Source: Cellulophaga baltica
GTDB taxonomy: Bacteria; Bacteroidota; Bacteroidia; Flavobacteriales; Flavobacteriaceae
NCBI RefSeq assembly: GCF_018861125.1
Contig: NZ_JAHKQN010000020.1
Location: 375,831-439,830 of the forward strand
Direction: 5' to 3'
DNA: 64,000 nt
Part shown: piece after piece, positions 38,059 through 47,473 of the stretch
Numbering within the stretch: position 1 is the stretch's first letter
Layout of the letters: each line of letters opens with the position of its first letter
Notes under the pieces: generated by a model
Seen by the model: the letters and a program-made list of their open reading frames with translations, nothing else
What the model was told of the DNA's origin: nothing
The model's database searches: none
Program-made: the position numbers and the translations under genes

Positions 38059-39408
38059 CTAGTAATGAAAATGCTTACTCTCTTCTATAAAAGGATTACG
38101 CTTTGGTTGAAGCGGTGCCTTTGATAATGCTCTAAATATCCAGAATATAAATATACCTGCGAAAAATAATACAGAACCAATTTCTGGAATACCAATGAAC
38201 CATTGATCACCAACAGTAGACGGCATAATTGCATTAAATATATCTAAATAATGACCACCTAATATTACAACACCAGCCATGATTACAAACCAGTTTAATC
38301 TTTTATAGTCACTATTGATTAATAATAATACTGGGAATAAGAAATTCATCACAATCATTCCGAAGAATGGTAATTTGAAATCAGCTATTCTCGTAACATA
38401 ATATGTAACCTCTTCAGGGATATTAGAATACCAAATCAACATAAACTGAGAGAACCATAAATATGTCCAGAAAATACTAATCCCGAACATAAATTTAGCT
38501 AAATCATGAATATGACTATCGTTAACATCTTGTAATAATCCTTTCGATTTTAAATAAATAGTTACCATTGCTATTACAGTAATACCTGAAACAAACATAC
38601 TAGCAAAAATATACCAACCAAATAATGTACTAAACCAGTGTGGATCTACACTCATAATCCAGTCCCAAGACATCATAGACTCAGTCACTAGATAAAATAC
38701 TAAGAAAGCAGCAGATGCTCTAAAATTCTTTAAGAAATTAGAATCATCACTAGCTTCATCTTGAGCTAAAGATAATTTTCTAGAATATTCTCTATAGAAA
38801 ATCCAACCTGCCAAAAAGATAACAGCTCTTATTAAAAAGAAAGTACCATTTAAGAAACCAGATTTACCTTGTATTAATTCATCATGAGCAACAACTTCAG
38901 GATCCATCCAAACAAATAAGTGGTTCAAATGTGCAACTGAACAAGCTAATAAAACAAACATTATAATTCCACCTGGAACTAAATATGAAGTAATACCTTC
39001 CATAACTCTAAAAAGTAATGGAGACCAGCCTGCCTGCGCTGCTCGTTGAATAGCATTAAAAGCTAAAACACCTAATGCAATCATAAAGAAAAAGAAAGCA
39101 GCTACATATACTGCAGCCCAAGGTCTATTTTGCAATTGGTGTAATAAATGCTCATCATGAGAACTATCATGATGTGCTTCTGAATCACCATGCGCTTCAG
39201 CATTTCCGTGATGTGACTCTGCAACTCCATGATGCTCTGTAACATTTTCAGCATGCGCATCACCGTGCCCTTCACCATGAGAAGCAATCATCTCTTTTGC
39301 TTCTTCTGCAGTGCTAGGAGACGAACCGAAACCGATACCAATTCCTATGGCTCCAAGAACCATTAAAATAATCGAAGCAATTTTTAATCTATTTGAAATA
39401 GTGTACAT
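38059..39408 (-). CDS. actF: Alternative complex III membrane subunit ActF
   Basis: A 449-residue polytopic membrane protein related to NrfD/ActC, part of the quinol:cytochrome c oxidoreductase that replaces the bc1 complex. About ten hydrophobic segments are present. The first (about 11-29) is followed by a striking periplasm-side or loop segment, residues 44-90, with 13 His among 47 residues. The rest includes VDPHWFSTLFGWYIFAS and LWFSQFMLIWYSNIPEEVTY, typical of ActF. It lies between actE and coxB with short gaps in one operon. Confidence 0.92.
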   Translation of the reverse strand: MYTISNRLKIASIILMVLGAIGIGIGFGSSPSTAEEAKEMIASHGEGHGDAHAENVTEHHGVAESHHGNAEAHGDSEAHHDSSHDEHLLHQLQNRPWAAVYVAAFFFFMIALGVLAFNAIQRAAQAGWSPLLFRVMEGITSYLVPGGIIMFVLLACSVAHLNHLFVWMDPEVVAHDELIQGKSGFLNGTFFLIRAVIFLAGWIFYREYSRKLSLAQDEASDDSNFLKNFRASAAFLVFYLVTESMMSWDWIMSVDPHWFSTLFGWYIFASMFVSGITVIAMVTIYLKSKGLLQDVNDSHIHDLAKFMFGISIFWTYLWFSQFMLIWYSNIPEEVTYYVTRIADFKLPFFGMIVMNFLFPVLLLINSDYKRLNWFVIMAGVVILGGHYLDIFNAIMPSTVGDQWFIGIPEIGSVLFFAGIFIFWIFRALSKAPLQPKRNPFIEESKHFHY

Positions 39409-39424
39409 ATCTAAAATCTATGTA

Positions 39425-39985
39425 TTATTTTATTAAATCTTGTTTTAACTTAATTACGTACTCTGCAACTTGCCAACGCTCTTTATCATTTAATTGATTA
39501 GCATATGAACCCATAGAGTTTAATCCGTAATATATTGTATGATGCGTACTTCCAACTGTAATATTTCTACCAGCATCAGAATAATTAGGCACACCTAGTA
39601 TTTTTTCACGACTTACTAAAGTACCATTACCATCACCTTTATTACCATGACAAATAGCACAATAAATAGTGTAAAGCTCAGCACCAACTGCTAAATTTTC
39701 TTCAGACTTTAAAGAATCTAAAGGACTAGCTTGAACTCTTGCCAATTCTTTATCTTCTAAAGTATTGGCAAACTTATATGGCATATGACCACGAGATATT
39801 GTATTTTCAACAGGTAAACCTGCTTCAACACCACTTGGCAAAAACTCAACTTTTTGGTAGGTTTCGTATCCTACAGATTTGTACATATTTGGCATGTACT
39901 GGTAATTTCTATCATTCTTGTTAAAACAAGAAGAAAAAGTTACCAAAACCAAAACTATAGCTATAACTTTTATAAAACTCTTCAT
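39425..39985 (-). CDS. actE: Alternative complex III monoheme cytochrome c lipoprotein ActE
   Basis: A 186-residue lipoprotein with a signal ending VTFSSC (Cys20). It holds one heme c site, CAICHG (Cys109, Cys112, His113), followed by GDGNG, the common class I cytochrome sequence. A Met ligand is likely in NSMGSYANQL. It carries electrons from the complex III core toward the oxidase. It follows actD by 11 bp. Confidence 0.94.
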   Translation of the reverse strand: MKSFIKVIAIVLVLVTFSSCFNKNDRNYQYMPNMYKSVGYETYQKVEFLPSGVEAGLPVENTISRGHMPYKFANTLEDKELARVQASPLDSLKSEENLAVGAELYTIYCAICHGNKGDGNGTLVSREKILGVPNYSDAGRNITVGSTHHTIYYGLNSMGSYANQLNDKERWQVAEYVIKLKQDLIK

Positions 39986-39996
39986 ATCTCTATTGA

Positions 39997-40518
39997 CTAC
40001 TTTTCTGAAATATTGATCTCCACTGCACCAGTTTCAGACAATAACTTTCTTAATTCATCCTCGTTATCATGAATCTCAATTTCCATAAGAAAATGATCAT
40101 CAGTTGTTCTTTTATCAGGGTTCTCAGCTTCTTTAAAAGGCCATAATTTACTTCTCATATAAAAAGTAATCACCATTAAATGGGCTGCGAAAAATACTGT
40201 AAGCTCAAACATAATTGGAACAAAAGCAGGTAAGTTTTCTAAAAAACTAAAACTAGGCTTCCCCCCAATATCTTGTGGCCAATCCTCAATCATGATAAAA
40301 TTCATCATAGTAATTGCTACTGTTAGACCAACACACCCATATAAAAATGATGTTATTGCTAATCTAGTTGTAGCTAAGCCCATTGCTTTATCTAGTCCAT
40401 GAACTGGAAAAGGACAATAAACCTCTTCAATATGATGTTTAGCTTCTTTGACTTTTTTTACAGCGTGCATTAACACATCATCATCTGTATAAAGCGCATG
40501 TATAACTTTAGATGCCAT
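39997..40518 (-). CDS. actD: Alternative complex III subunit ActD (DUF3341)
   Basis: A 173-residue protein with a soluble N-terminal part (VIHALYTDDDVLMHAVKKVK) and the signature CPFPVHGLDKAMGL. Two membrane helices follow (about 54-78 and 99-121). DUF3341 is the ActD subunit that packs against ActC in the known complex. It binds no cofactor. It lies 4 bp after actC. Confidence 0.94.
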   Translation of the reverse strand: MASKVIHALYTDDDVLMHAVKKVKEAKHHIEEVYCPFPVHGLDKAMGLATTRLAITSFLYGCVGLTVAITMMNFIMIEDWPQDIGGKPSFSFLENLPAFVPIMFELTVFFAAHLMVITFYMRSKLWPFKEAENPDKRTTDDHFLMEIEIHDNEDELRKLLSETGAVEINISEK

Positions 40519-40522
40519 ATAT

Positions 40523-42271
40523 CTACTTGTTGTTATTTAAAATCTTTGCTTGACCTGCCCAATCATCTCTTTGTGCTCTTCCTGGAAAAGAACCTGTAAT
40601 AGAATCTAACAAATCATATTCTTTTTCGGTCATTTTACTAACTTGAGAAAACTTAAATATACCAATCTGGTTTAAAGTTTTTTCCATTTGGGGACCAATA
40701 CCTTTTACTTCTTTTAAATCATCTGGAGTATCAACTGCAGGATCAAAAGAACCTAATGAATTAAGTAATGTAGAAACTTGCTCTGTACTTTTTTCAACTA
40801 TTGGAGCATCTTCAGCAGGAACAATCTCCTCAACTGGTTCAACAACTACATTTACAGGAACAGTTTGTTTTACTTCATAAAGAGGCTTACCTGCGTCTCT
40901 TAATAACTTATATTTCTCACCAGAAGATTTCATAATAGATTTTACTTCTGCCTGCGCAATTACAGGAAATGTTCTAGAATATAGTAAGAAAAGAACAAAG
41001 AAGAAACCAATAGTACCTATAAATATACCTATATCAACAAATGTTGGAGAGAACATCGTCCAAGATGATGGTAAGTAATCACGGTGTAATGACGTTACGA
41101 TAATTACAAAACGCTCAAACCACATCCCGATGTTTACAACAATGGATATAAAGAAAGAGAATAATATACTTGTACGTAATTTTTTAGACCACATAAACTG
41201 TGGAGAAAAAACATTACAAGTCATCATTGACCAATATGCCCATGCGTAAGGACCAGTTGCTCTATTCAAGAATGCATATTGTTCATATTCTACACCTGAA
41301 TACCAAGCCATAAATAACTCCGTAATATAAGCACAACCAACTATCGAACCAGTTAACATAATTACTATGTTCATTAATTCAATATGTTGTAATGTTATAT
41401 ACTCTTCCATATGACACACTTTTCTCATTATAATAAGAAGTGTATTCACCATTGCGAAACCAGAGAATATTGCACCCGCAACGAAATAAGGTGGGAAGAT
41501 AGTTGTATGCCATCCAGGTATAACTGATGTAGCAAAATCAAAAGATACAATCGTGTGTACAGAAAGTACAAGTGGCGTAGCTAAACCTGCTAACACTAAT
41601 GACACCTCCTCAAAACGTTGCCAATCTTTTGCTCTACCAGACCAACCAAAACTAACTAAACTATATATTTTTTTCTGAAAAGGACGAACAGCTCTGTCTC
41701 TAATCATTGCGAAATCTGGTAATAAACCTGTCCACCAAAACACTAATGATACTGAAAGGTAAGTTGAAATTGCAAATACATCCCAAAGAAGTGGCGAGTT
41801 AAAGTTAACCCATAAAGATCCAAATTGATTAGGAATTGGCAATACCCAGTAAGCTAACCAAGGACGCCCCATGTGAATAACAGGGAATAAACCTGCCTGA
41901 ACAACAGAGAAGATTGTCATCGCCTCAGCCGAACGGTTAATAGCCATTCTCCATTTTTGACGGAATAATAAAAGTACAGCAGATATAAGTGTACCAGCGT
42001 GACCGATACCTACCCACCATACAAAGTTTGTAATATCCCAAGCCCAACCGACTGTTTTATTTAATCCCCAAGTACCAATACCCGTAGATACGGTATAAAT
42101 AATACAACCTATTCCCCAAAGGAATGCAACCAATGCAATTGAAAAAACAATCCACCATTGTTTATTTGCTTTACCTTCTATAGGAGCAGCAATATCCACA
42201 GAAATATCATGGTAGCTTTTATCTCCAAGTACAAGTGGTTTTCTAATAGGTGCTTCGTAATGCGACGCCAT
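40523..42271 (-). CDS. actC: Alternative complex III NrfD-like subunit ActC with C-terminal helix-hairpin-helix extension
   Basis: A 582-residue NrfD/PsrC-type membrane subunit with about ten helices. It is expected to bind quinol and take part in proton movement. Conserved segments are NFVWWVGIGHAGTLISAVLL, PVIHMGRPWLAYWV and MWFERFVIIVTSLHRDYLP. Beyond the usual end (about residue 470), an acidic linker leads to a 66-residue domain (517-582) with DLKEVKGIGPQMEKTLNQIG, a helix-hairpin-helix pattern seen in small fused domains near respiratory and ribosomal proteins. Its role here is unknown. It is co-transcribed with actB and actD. Confidence 0.95.
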   Translation of the reverse strand: MASHYEAPIRKPLVLGDKSYHDISVDIAAPIEGKANKQWWIVFSIALVAFLWGIGCIIYTVSTGIGTWGLNKTVGWAWDITNFVWWVGIGHAGTLISAVLLLFRQKWRMAINRSAEAMTIFSVVQAGLFPVIHMGRPWLAYWVLPIPNQFGSLWVNFNSPLLWDVFAISTYLSVSLVFWWTGLLPDFAMIRDRAVRPFQKKIYSLVSFGWSGRAKDWQRFEEVSLVLAGLATPLVLSVHTIVSFDFATSVIPGWHTTIFPPYFVAGAIFSGFAMVNTLLIIMRKVCHMEEYITLQHIELMNIVIMLTGSIVGCAYITELFMAWYSGVEYEQYAFLNRATGPYAWAYWSMMTCNVFSPQFMWSKKLRTSILFSFFISIVVNIGMWFERFVIIVTSLHRDYLPSSWTMFSPTFVDIGIFIGTIGFFFVLFLLYSRTFPVIAQAEVKSIMKSSGEKYKLLRDAGKPLYEVKQTVPVNVVVEPVEEIVPAEDAPIVEKSTEQVSTLLNSLGSFDPAVDTPDDLKEVKGIGPQMEKTLNQIGIFKFSQVSKMTEKEYDLLDSITGSFPGRAQRDDWAGQAKILNNNK

Positions 42272-42312
42272 ATTCTAAATTAAGTTATGTTCTTCTTTTT
42301 TTTATAGACTGA

Positions 42313-45300
42313 TTATACTTCTTCAGTATTTCTCACTTTAACATGATAAAACACATTAGGTTTCGTACCTACATGTTCTAATAAATGATACATACGATCA
42401 CTTTCTTTAAGCTCAGCTACTTTACTATGCTTATCATTTACATCTCCAAAAATCATTGCTCCACTACTACAAGCCGCAGAACAAGCTGTTTGGAATTCAC
42501 CATCTTTAATTACACGTCCATCTCTTTTAGCATCAAGAATAGTTTTCTGTGTCATTTGCATACACATTGAACATTTTTCCATAACACCTCTAGAACGAAC
42601 AGTAACATCAGGGTTTATAACCATTTTACCTAAATCGTTATTCATGTGATAATCAAACTCATCATTGTTATTATACAAGAACCAGTTAAACCTACGAACT
42701 TTATACGGACAGTTGTTTGCACAATATCTTGTACCAACACATCTGTTATATGCCATATGGTTTTGACCTTGACGACCATGTGAAGTTGCAGCAACAGGAC
42801 AAACAGTCTCACAAGGAGCATGGTTACAATGTTGACACATTACAGGCTGGAAAGCAACTTGAGGATTAGAAGCTGGATGCTCCAATTCACCAAATCCGCC
42901 TAAAGAACCTTTATCACCAGTTAAGCCATCAAACTCATCTTTCTTAACATTATCTTCTTCAAAAGTATCTTCAGAAGAATAATATCTATCAATACGCAAC
43001 CAGTGCATATCTCTTGACTTTCTAACTTCATCTTTACCTACAACAGGTACGTTATTCTCTGCATGACAAGCAATAACACATGCTCCACATCCAGTACAAG
43101 CATTTAAATCTATTGACAGATTAAAATGATGCCCAATTGTACGATCAAAGCTATCCCATAAATCCACAGAAGTAGCAGCAACCTCTTGGTGATCTAAAGA
43201 TACAACTGGCTGAACATTCCATTCTTCCGCATCTTTAGTATTAAATATTTCAAGGGTGGTTTCTTTAATAATATCACCTCTACCCATTAATGTTTTATGC
43301 AACTGAACACAAGCAAACTCATGATTACCTTCAGACTTTTCAATTGAAACAGATTGTACATTTGAAAAATTCTGATATAAAGGATAAGCATTAACTCCGG
43401 TTTGCATTTCAGCTTTCATCCCTGCTTTCTTACCATAACCAAATGAAAGCCCAATTGAACCAACAGCTTGACCAGGTTGAATAATTACAGGAACCCTATC
43501 AACAGAAACACCATTTACAGTAATTTTCGCATAACTACCATCTAAACCACCGTTTGCAACATTCTCATTTACAAAACCAAGTTTATCTGCATCAACTTTA
43601 GATACTGTAACATAGTTATCCCAAGAAACTCTAGTAATAGGATCAGGAAATTCTTGCAACCATGGATTATTAGCCATTTGACCATCACCCATTCCAGTTT
43701 TAGAATATAAAGTCAATTCCATTTCTGAATTAGATGCATTTGCCAATGCACGTAATGAAGATGCAATAGGAACAACTGCCGTTGTTTCTTCAACAACAGG
43801 CGCTAAAGCAACATCAACCAACTCTTCAACAGAAGAAGGTTGAGATTTCACATAAAAACCATCATGTAAAGCCTGATTCCATTCACTTTCTCCTAAAACA
43901 GAAGAAGACCAAGTTTCTTTTATATATTCATAATACGACTTATCACTACCCATCCATTGCAATAATGATGATTGTAATTGACGCGTATCAAATAATTCTT
44001 TTATTGTAGGTTGCGTTAGCGCAAAATGACCTTTTTTAATCTCAACATCACCCCAAGACTCCAAATAGTGAGAAGCAGCAGCAACATATTGCGAAACAGC
44101 AGTAGTTTCATTCTCATTAGTCGAGAAATTTACAGATAGAGAAACATTTTTCAACCCTTCTTCAAAATCAACAGCATTTGGCAATGAATAAACAGGATTA
44201 ACACCATCAATAAAAATAGCCCCTACTCTACCAGACTTCATAGCGTCAATTAAAGCATTTACAGCCTTAACATCACCTTGCCTTGTAAGAATTGGCTGAT
44301 CAGCATTAAAAGCATCACTACCTAACATTTCATTAATAGCTAAAACAACCGACTGAGCATCCTCATCATCTAAACCTGTTACAACTACAGCTTTAGAACC
44401 TGCTTTCTTAATTTTAGCAACTGCTAAGTCCAAAGCACTGTTTACACTTTCAGAAAGCTCACCACCAACTGATGAGTTATTTAATTTAGCATATAGTTTT
44501 GCCAAAGCAACCTTCTGCTCACTTGGTTTTAATGGAATTCTATTATCTGCGTTTGCACCAGACAAAGACATATTAGCTTCAAACTGAATATGCTTAGACA
44601 TTTTTCCTTTTTGAGGTATACGTCCTTTAGAATATCCTGCATCAAAACCACCACCTTGCCAATCACCTAAGAAATCAGCACCAAAAGAAACAATTACCTC
44701 TGCTTTGGAAAAATCATAATCAGCTAAAGCTCTTATACCTTTTCTCTTTTCAAAAGCATTTAAAGCAGCTTCTTCTGAAATTGCATCATAAGTTACATGA
44801 TTCACATTTGAACCATATGTATTTTTAAACTCAGCAATTAACCTACTTGTCGAAGGACTTGCGTAAGTCTGAGTCAACAAAGCTATTTGCTTACCAGAAC
44901 CTTTAAGAGATCCTAATTTAGCTTTTACAGCATTATCTAAATCATTCCACTCTATAGCCTCTCCATTCAAAGTAGGACCCTGCAAACGAGTACTATCATA
45001 AAGATTCAATACAGAAGCATTAACTCTCGCATTAGCACTTCCGTTGGTTTTAGAATCTGTATTATTTAAAACCGATATTGGCCTACCTTCTCTAGTACGA
45101 ATTAACACACTAGCAAAATCAAAACCATTTGCAATAGTAGTTGCATAATAATTTGCAACACCAGGAATTATACTTTCCGGTTGCACAACATAAGGAATAG
45201 ACTTTGTAACAGGTCCCTCACAAGCCGCTAAAGTAGCAGCAGCTGTACTAAAACCAACATACTTCAAGAAATCTCTTCTATTTGTTGACGAAGAAGCTAA

Positions 45301-45432
45301 ATTATCTTTATCTCCTAAAAACTCATCAACAGGAATATCCTGAACAAACTCATTATGTCTTAGCGTCTCAACAATGGAATCGTTAGGATTTAACTCCGCT
45401 TCGCTTTTCCAATATTTTTTGTTTGATGCCAT
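42313..45432 (-). CDS. actB: Alternative complex III iron-sulfur/molybdopterin-like subunit ActB
   Basis: A 1039-residue periplasmic subunit that carries electrons through iron-sulfur clusters. The N-terminus has a twin-arginine signal NRRDFLKYVGF (Arg52-Arg53) followed by TLAAC (Cys71), suggesting Tat export and lipid attachment. The N-terminal two-thirds is a molybdopterin-oxidoreductase fold, degenerate in this family and without a metal site in known structures. The C-terminal third has four cysteine clusters: CTGCGACVIACHAENNVP, CQHCNHAPCETVCPV, CVGTRYCANNCPYKVRR, and CSMCMQM with a later CSAACSSG. It is adjacent to actA and actC. Confidence 0.96.
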   Translation of the reverse strand: MASNKKYWKSEAELNPNDSIVETLRHNEFVQDIPVDEFLGDKDNLASSSTNRRDFLKYVGFSTAAATLAACEGPVTKSIPYVVQPESIIPGVANYYATTIANGFDFASVLIRTREGRPISVLNNTDSKTNGSANARVNASVLNLYDSTRLQGPTLNGEAIEWNDLDNAVKAKLGSLKGSGKQIALLTQTYASPSTSRLIAEFKNTYGSNVNHVTYDAISEEAALNAFEKRKGIRALADYDFSKAEVIVSFGADFLGDWQGGGFDAGYSKGRIPQKGKMSKHIQFEANMSLSGANADNRIPLKPSEQKVALAKLYAKLNNSSVGGELSESVNSALDLAVAKIKKAGSKAVVVTGLDDEDAQSVVLAINEMLGSDAFNADQPILTRQGDVKAVNALIDAMKSGRVGAIFIDGVNPVYSLPNAVDFEEGLKNVSLSVNFSTNENETTAVSQYVAAASHYLESWGDVEIKKGHFALTQPTIKELFDTRQLQSSLLQWMGSDKSYYEYIKETWSSSVLGESEWNQALHDGFYVKSQPSSVEELVDVALAPVVEETTAVVPIASSLRALANASNSEMELTLYSKTGMGDGQMANNPWLQEFPDPITRVSWDNYVTVSKVDADKLGFVNENVANGGLDGSYAKITVNGVSVDRVPVIIQPGQAVGSIGLSFGYGKKAGMKAEMQTGVNAYPLYQNFSNVQSVSIEKSEGNHEFACVQLHKTLMGRGDIIKETTLEIFNTKDAEEWNVQPVVSLDHQEVAATSVDLWDSFDRTIGHHFNLSIDLNACTGCGACVIACHAENNVPVVGKDEVRKSRDMHWLRIDRYYSSEDTFEEDNVKKDEFDGLTGDKGSLGGFGELEHPASNPQVAFQPVMCQHCNHAPCETVCPVAATSHGRQGQNHMAYNRCVGTRYCANNCPYKVRRFNWFLYNNNDEFDYHMNNDLGKMVINPDVTVRSRGVMEKCSMCMQMTQKTILDAKRDGRVIKDGEFQTACSAACSSGAMIFGDVNDKHSKVAELKESDRMYHLLEHVGTKPNVFYHVKVRNTEEV

Positions 45433-45468
45433 ACGTTTATCTCTGAAATTATCTTCTTTGTTAACCTA

Positions 45469-46800
45469 TTAATAGTGACACTTACCACATTCTAATCCAC
45501 CCATCTGAGCAGCAGTAAGATTTTCTACACCATATTTTTTTGAAAGTTCAGCATGAATTTTCTCGTAATACTCATTCCCCTCAACTTTAACATTTGTCTC
45601 TCTATGACAATTAATACACCAACCCATTGTTAATGGAGAATACTGCTCCATAATTTCCATTTCCTCCACAGGTCCATGACAAGTTTGACACTCAACACCT
45701 GCAACAGAAACGTGTTGCGAATGATTAAAGTAAGCAAAGTCAGGCAAATTATGAACTCTAACCCATTCTACCGGTTTACTTTCACCTGTATAACTTTGAG
45801 TAGACTCATCCCAACCAACAGCTTTATATAATTTTTTAATCTCACCAGTATAAAAATCATTAGTACGACCGTTCGCTAAATCTTCTTGTGAAGGCCCTTC
45901 AGGATTACCCGCATACTCAGAAATAGATTTATGACAGTTCATACAAACATTTAATGACGGTATACCTGAAGTTTTTGAAACACGAGCAGAAGAGTGACAA
46001 TATTTACACTCAATCTTATTATCACCTGCGTGAATTTTATGAGAATAATGAATAGGTTGTACAGGAGCATAACCCTGATCAACACCAACCTGCATCATAT
46101 AACCATATACAAAATATGCACCACAAAGTATTAAGACCAAAGCACTAACCAATACCAAGAATTGATTTTGAACAAATGCCTTCCAAATTGGCGTTCTTTT
46201 CTCAGAAGCCTCTTTTTCCAAAACAACACCATTTGCCTCAGCAATTCTACGCAATGTTTTGTTTACCATAAACAACAACATCACCAACATTGCAAATACT
46301 AAAATAAGAGCACCTAACACCAACTCATTAGACAAACCACCCGAAGAAGCTGTTTCGGTTCCCGGAACCGAAGCAACGGGTTTCGCTGGTGCTGGAGGCG
46401 GAGCTGCAGTATAAGCAAGAATATTATCTATATCCTCATTAGACAATGTTGGAAAAGGAGTCATAGCTGCTTTATTATACTCATTGTATAATTTATTAGC
46501 ATAAGCATCACCTGACGCTATAACACTAGGACTATTCTTAACCCAAGCATAAATCCATTGCCTATCCAAACCTTCTTCTTCAAGACTCGCCTCAACATTA
46601 GCAAGAGCAGGACCCGTCATTCTCTTATTTAAAGAGTGACAAGCAGCACAGTTCTGGTTAAATAAAGATTTACCCTTAACGGCGTCACCTGCAGAAGCAC
46701 TTTCATCCTGCGAAAAAAGATTTGCTGAAAATAACAGACAAACTACTAGACTAACACCTAAAACTTTAGAAAATTGATTGCGGTACGTAACCTTTTTCAT
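45469..46800 (-). CDS. actA: Alternative complex III multiheme cytochrome c subunit ActA, with extra N-terminal monoheme domain
   Basis: A 443-residue membrane-anchored cytochrome. Six CxxCH motifs are visible: Cys51 in the N-terminal domain, then Cys265, 286, 371, 395 and 438 in the C-terminal domain. After a signal peptide (about 1-30), residues 40-132 form a class I cytochrome domain with NQNCAACHSLNKRMTGPALA. A Pro/Ala linker and two hydrophobic segments (about 160-180, 213-236) connect it to the pentaheme part. The ATG at 46800 is chosen because it gives a clean signal peptide. An upstream in-frame extension does not. First gene of the act-cox operon, with a near-consensus promoter 86 bp upstream. 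Confidence 0.95.
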   Translation of the reverse strand: MKKVTYRNQFSKVLGVSLVVCLLFSANLFSQDESASAGDAVKGKSLFNQNCAACHSLNKRMTGPALANVEASLEEEGLDRQWIYAWVKNSPSVIASGDAYANKLYNEYNKAAMTPFPTLSNEDIDNILAYTAAPPPAPAKPVASVPGTETASSGGLSNELVLGALILVFAMLVMLLFMVNKTLRRIAEANGVVLEKEASEKRTPIWKAFVQNQFLVLVSALVLILCGAYFVYGYMMQVGVDQGYAPVQPIHYSHKIHAGDNKIECKYCHSSARVSKTSGIPSLNVCMNCHKSISEYAGNPEGPSQEDLANGRTNDFYTGEIKKLYKAVGWDESTQSYTGESKPVEWVRVHNLPDFAYFNHSQHVSVAGVECQTCHGPVEEMEIMEQYSPLTMGWCINCHRETNVKVEGNEYYEKIHAELSKKYGVENLTAAQMGGLECGKCHY

Positions 46801-46885
46801 ATTAAAAATTGTTTCTTTTGATTCTTTTGGCACGATTCTTTCTCCTGTAAAAGAATACAACAAATAAACACCTCTGAATCGAAAG

Positions 46886-46916
46886 CAAAAATACGACATA
46901 GACTTTATTTGAGAAA
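46886..46916 (-). promoter_or_regulatory. Promoter of the act-cox operon
   Basis: On the minus strand TTTC (46913-46916, one mismatch to TTTG), a 19-base spacer and TATTTTTG (46886-46893) match the Bacteroidota housekeeping consensus. The actA ATG lies 86 bases downstream. Confidence 0.6.
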
Positions 46917-47033
46917 TGTTAAGTTCTCTATAATTCACAATTTATATTAATTCTAAATAAAATAATTTTAGTTTCTCTAACCATTTAAAATATACTTTTG
47001 TCAAACACATTAAAACGTAAATTAAAAACAACT

Positions 47034-47393
47034 ATGAAAACACTTTTTAACGTATTGATTTTTACTATTTTCATACCAAACAGTAACGCCCAAGAAGCAG
47101 AAACAAACATAAATCAAGATTCAAGAATTAACAATTTAGTTCAGTTATACCAGAACGAAAGTGAAAACTCAGAAGACTATCAAATTCAAATTTATAACGG
47201 ATCATTAAGTAGCGCAAACTCAAAAAAGAATAATTTAGACACTGATTTTCCGAATTGGGAGACAAAAATTAAGCATGTTGATACAGATTACAGAGTACGA
47301 ATTACAGGTATTAAAACTGCCTTAGAAGCCGAAAGAAAATATATAGAAGTGAGAAAAAAATACCCAGGCGCAATTATCATTACCCCAAACTAA
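47034..47393 (+). CDS. Small secreted SPOR-domain protein
   Basis: A 119-residue exported protein. The signal peptide is about 1-20 (MKTLFNVLIF to NSNA). The C-terminal half (about 48-119) starts YQIQIYNGSLSSANSKK and ends KKYPGAIIITPN. This is the beta-alpha-beta layout of SPOR domains, which bind denuded septal peptidoglycan. No membrane anchor or enzyme domain accompanies it. The ATG at 47034 is preferred to an upstream TTG because it begins the signal peptide. It is divergent from actA and convergent with infB. Confidence 0.75.
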   Translation: MKTLFNVLIFTIFIPNSNAQEAETNINQDSRINNLVQLYQNESENSEDYQIQIYNGSLSSANSKKNNLDTDFPNWETKIKHVDTDYRVRITGIKTALEAERKYIEVRKKYPGAIIITPN

Positions 47394-47414
47394 TTATCTT
47401 AAAAAATGGAACAC

Positions 47415-47452
47415 AAAAAAAGGGATTCAATTTAAATTGAATCCCTTTTTTT
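47415..47452. terminator. Bidirectional terminator between SPOR gene and infB
   Basis: A 17-bp perfect stem (47415-47431 with 47436-47452) has seven A on the left arm and seven T on the right arm. It serves both convergent transcripts. Confidence 0.93.
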
Positions 47453-47473
47453 ATACCACAATAGTCTCTACAA

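Noticed and set aside
42313-45432. ActB as an active molybdenum enzyme
   Set aside because: The fold is molybdopterin-oxidoreductase-like, but its place in actABCDEF shows it is the complex III subunit, which is known to lack a molybdenum cofactor.
46801-46938. N-terminal extension of ActA by 46 residues
   Set aside because: It overlaps the predicted promoter, has no family resemblance and would hide the signal peptide that starts at 46800.
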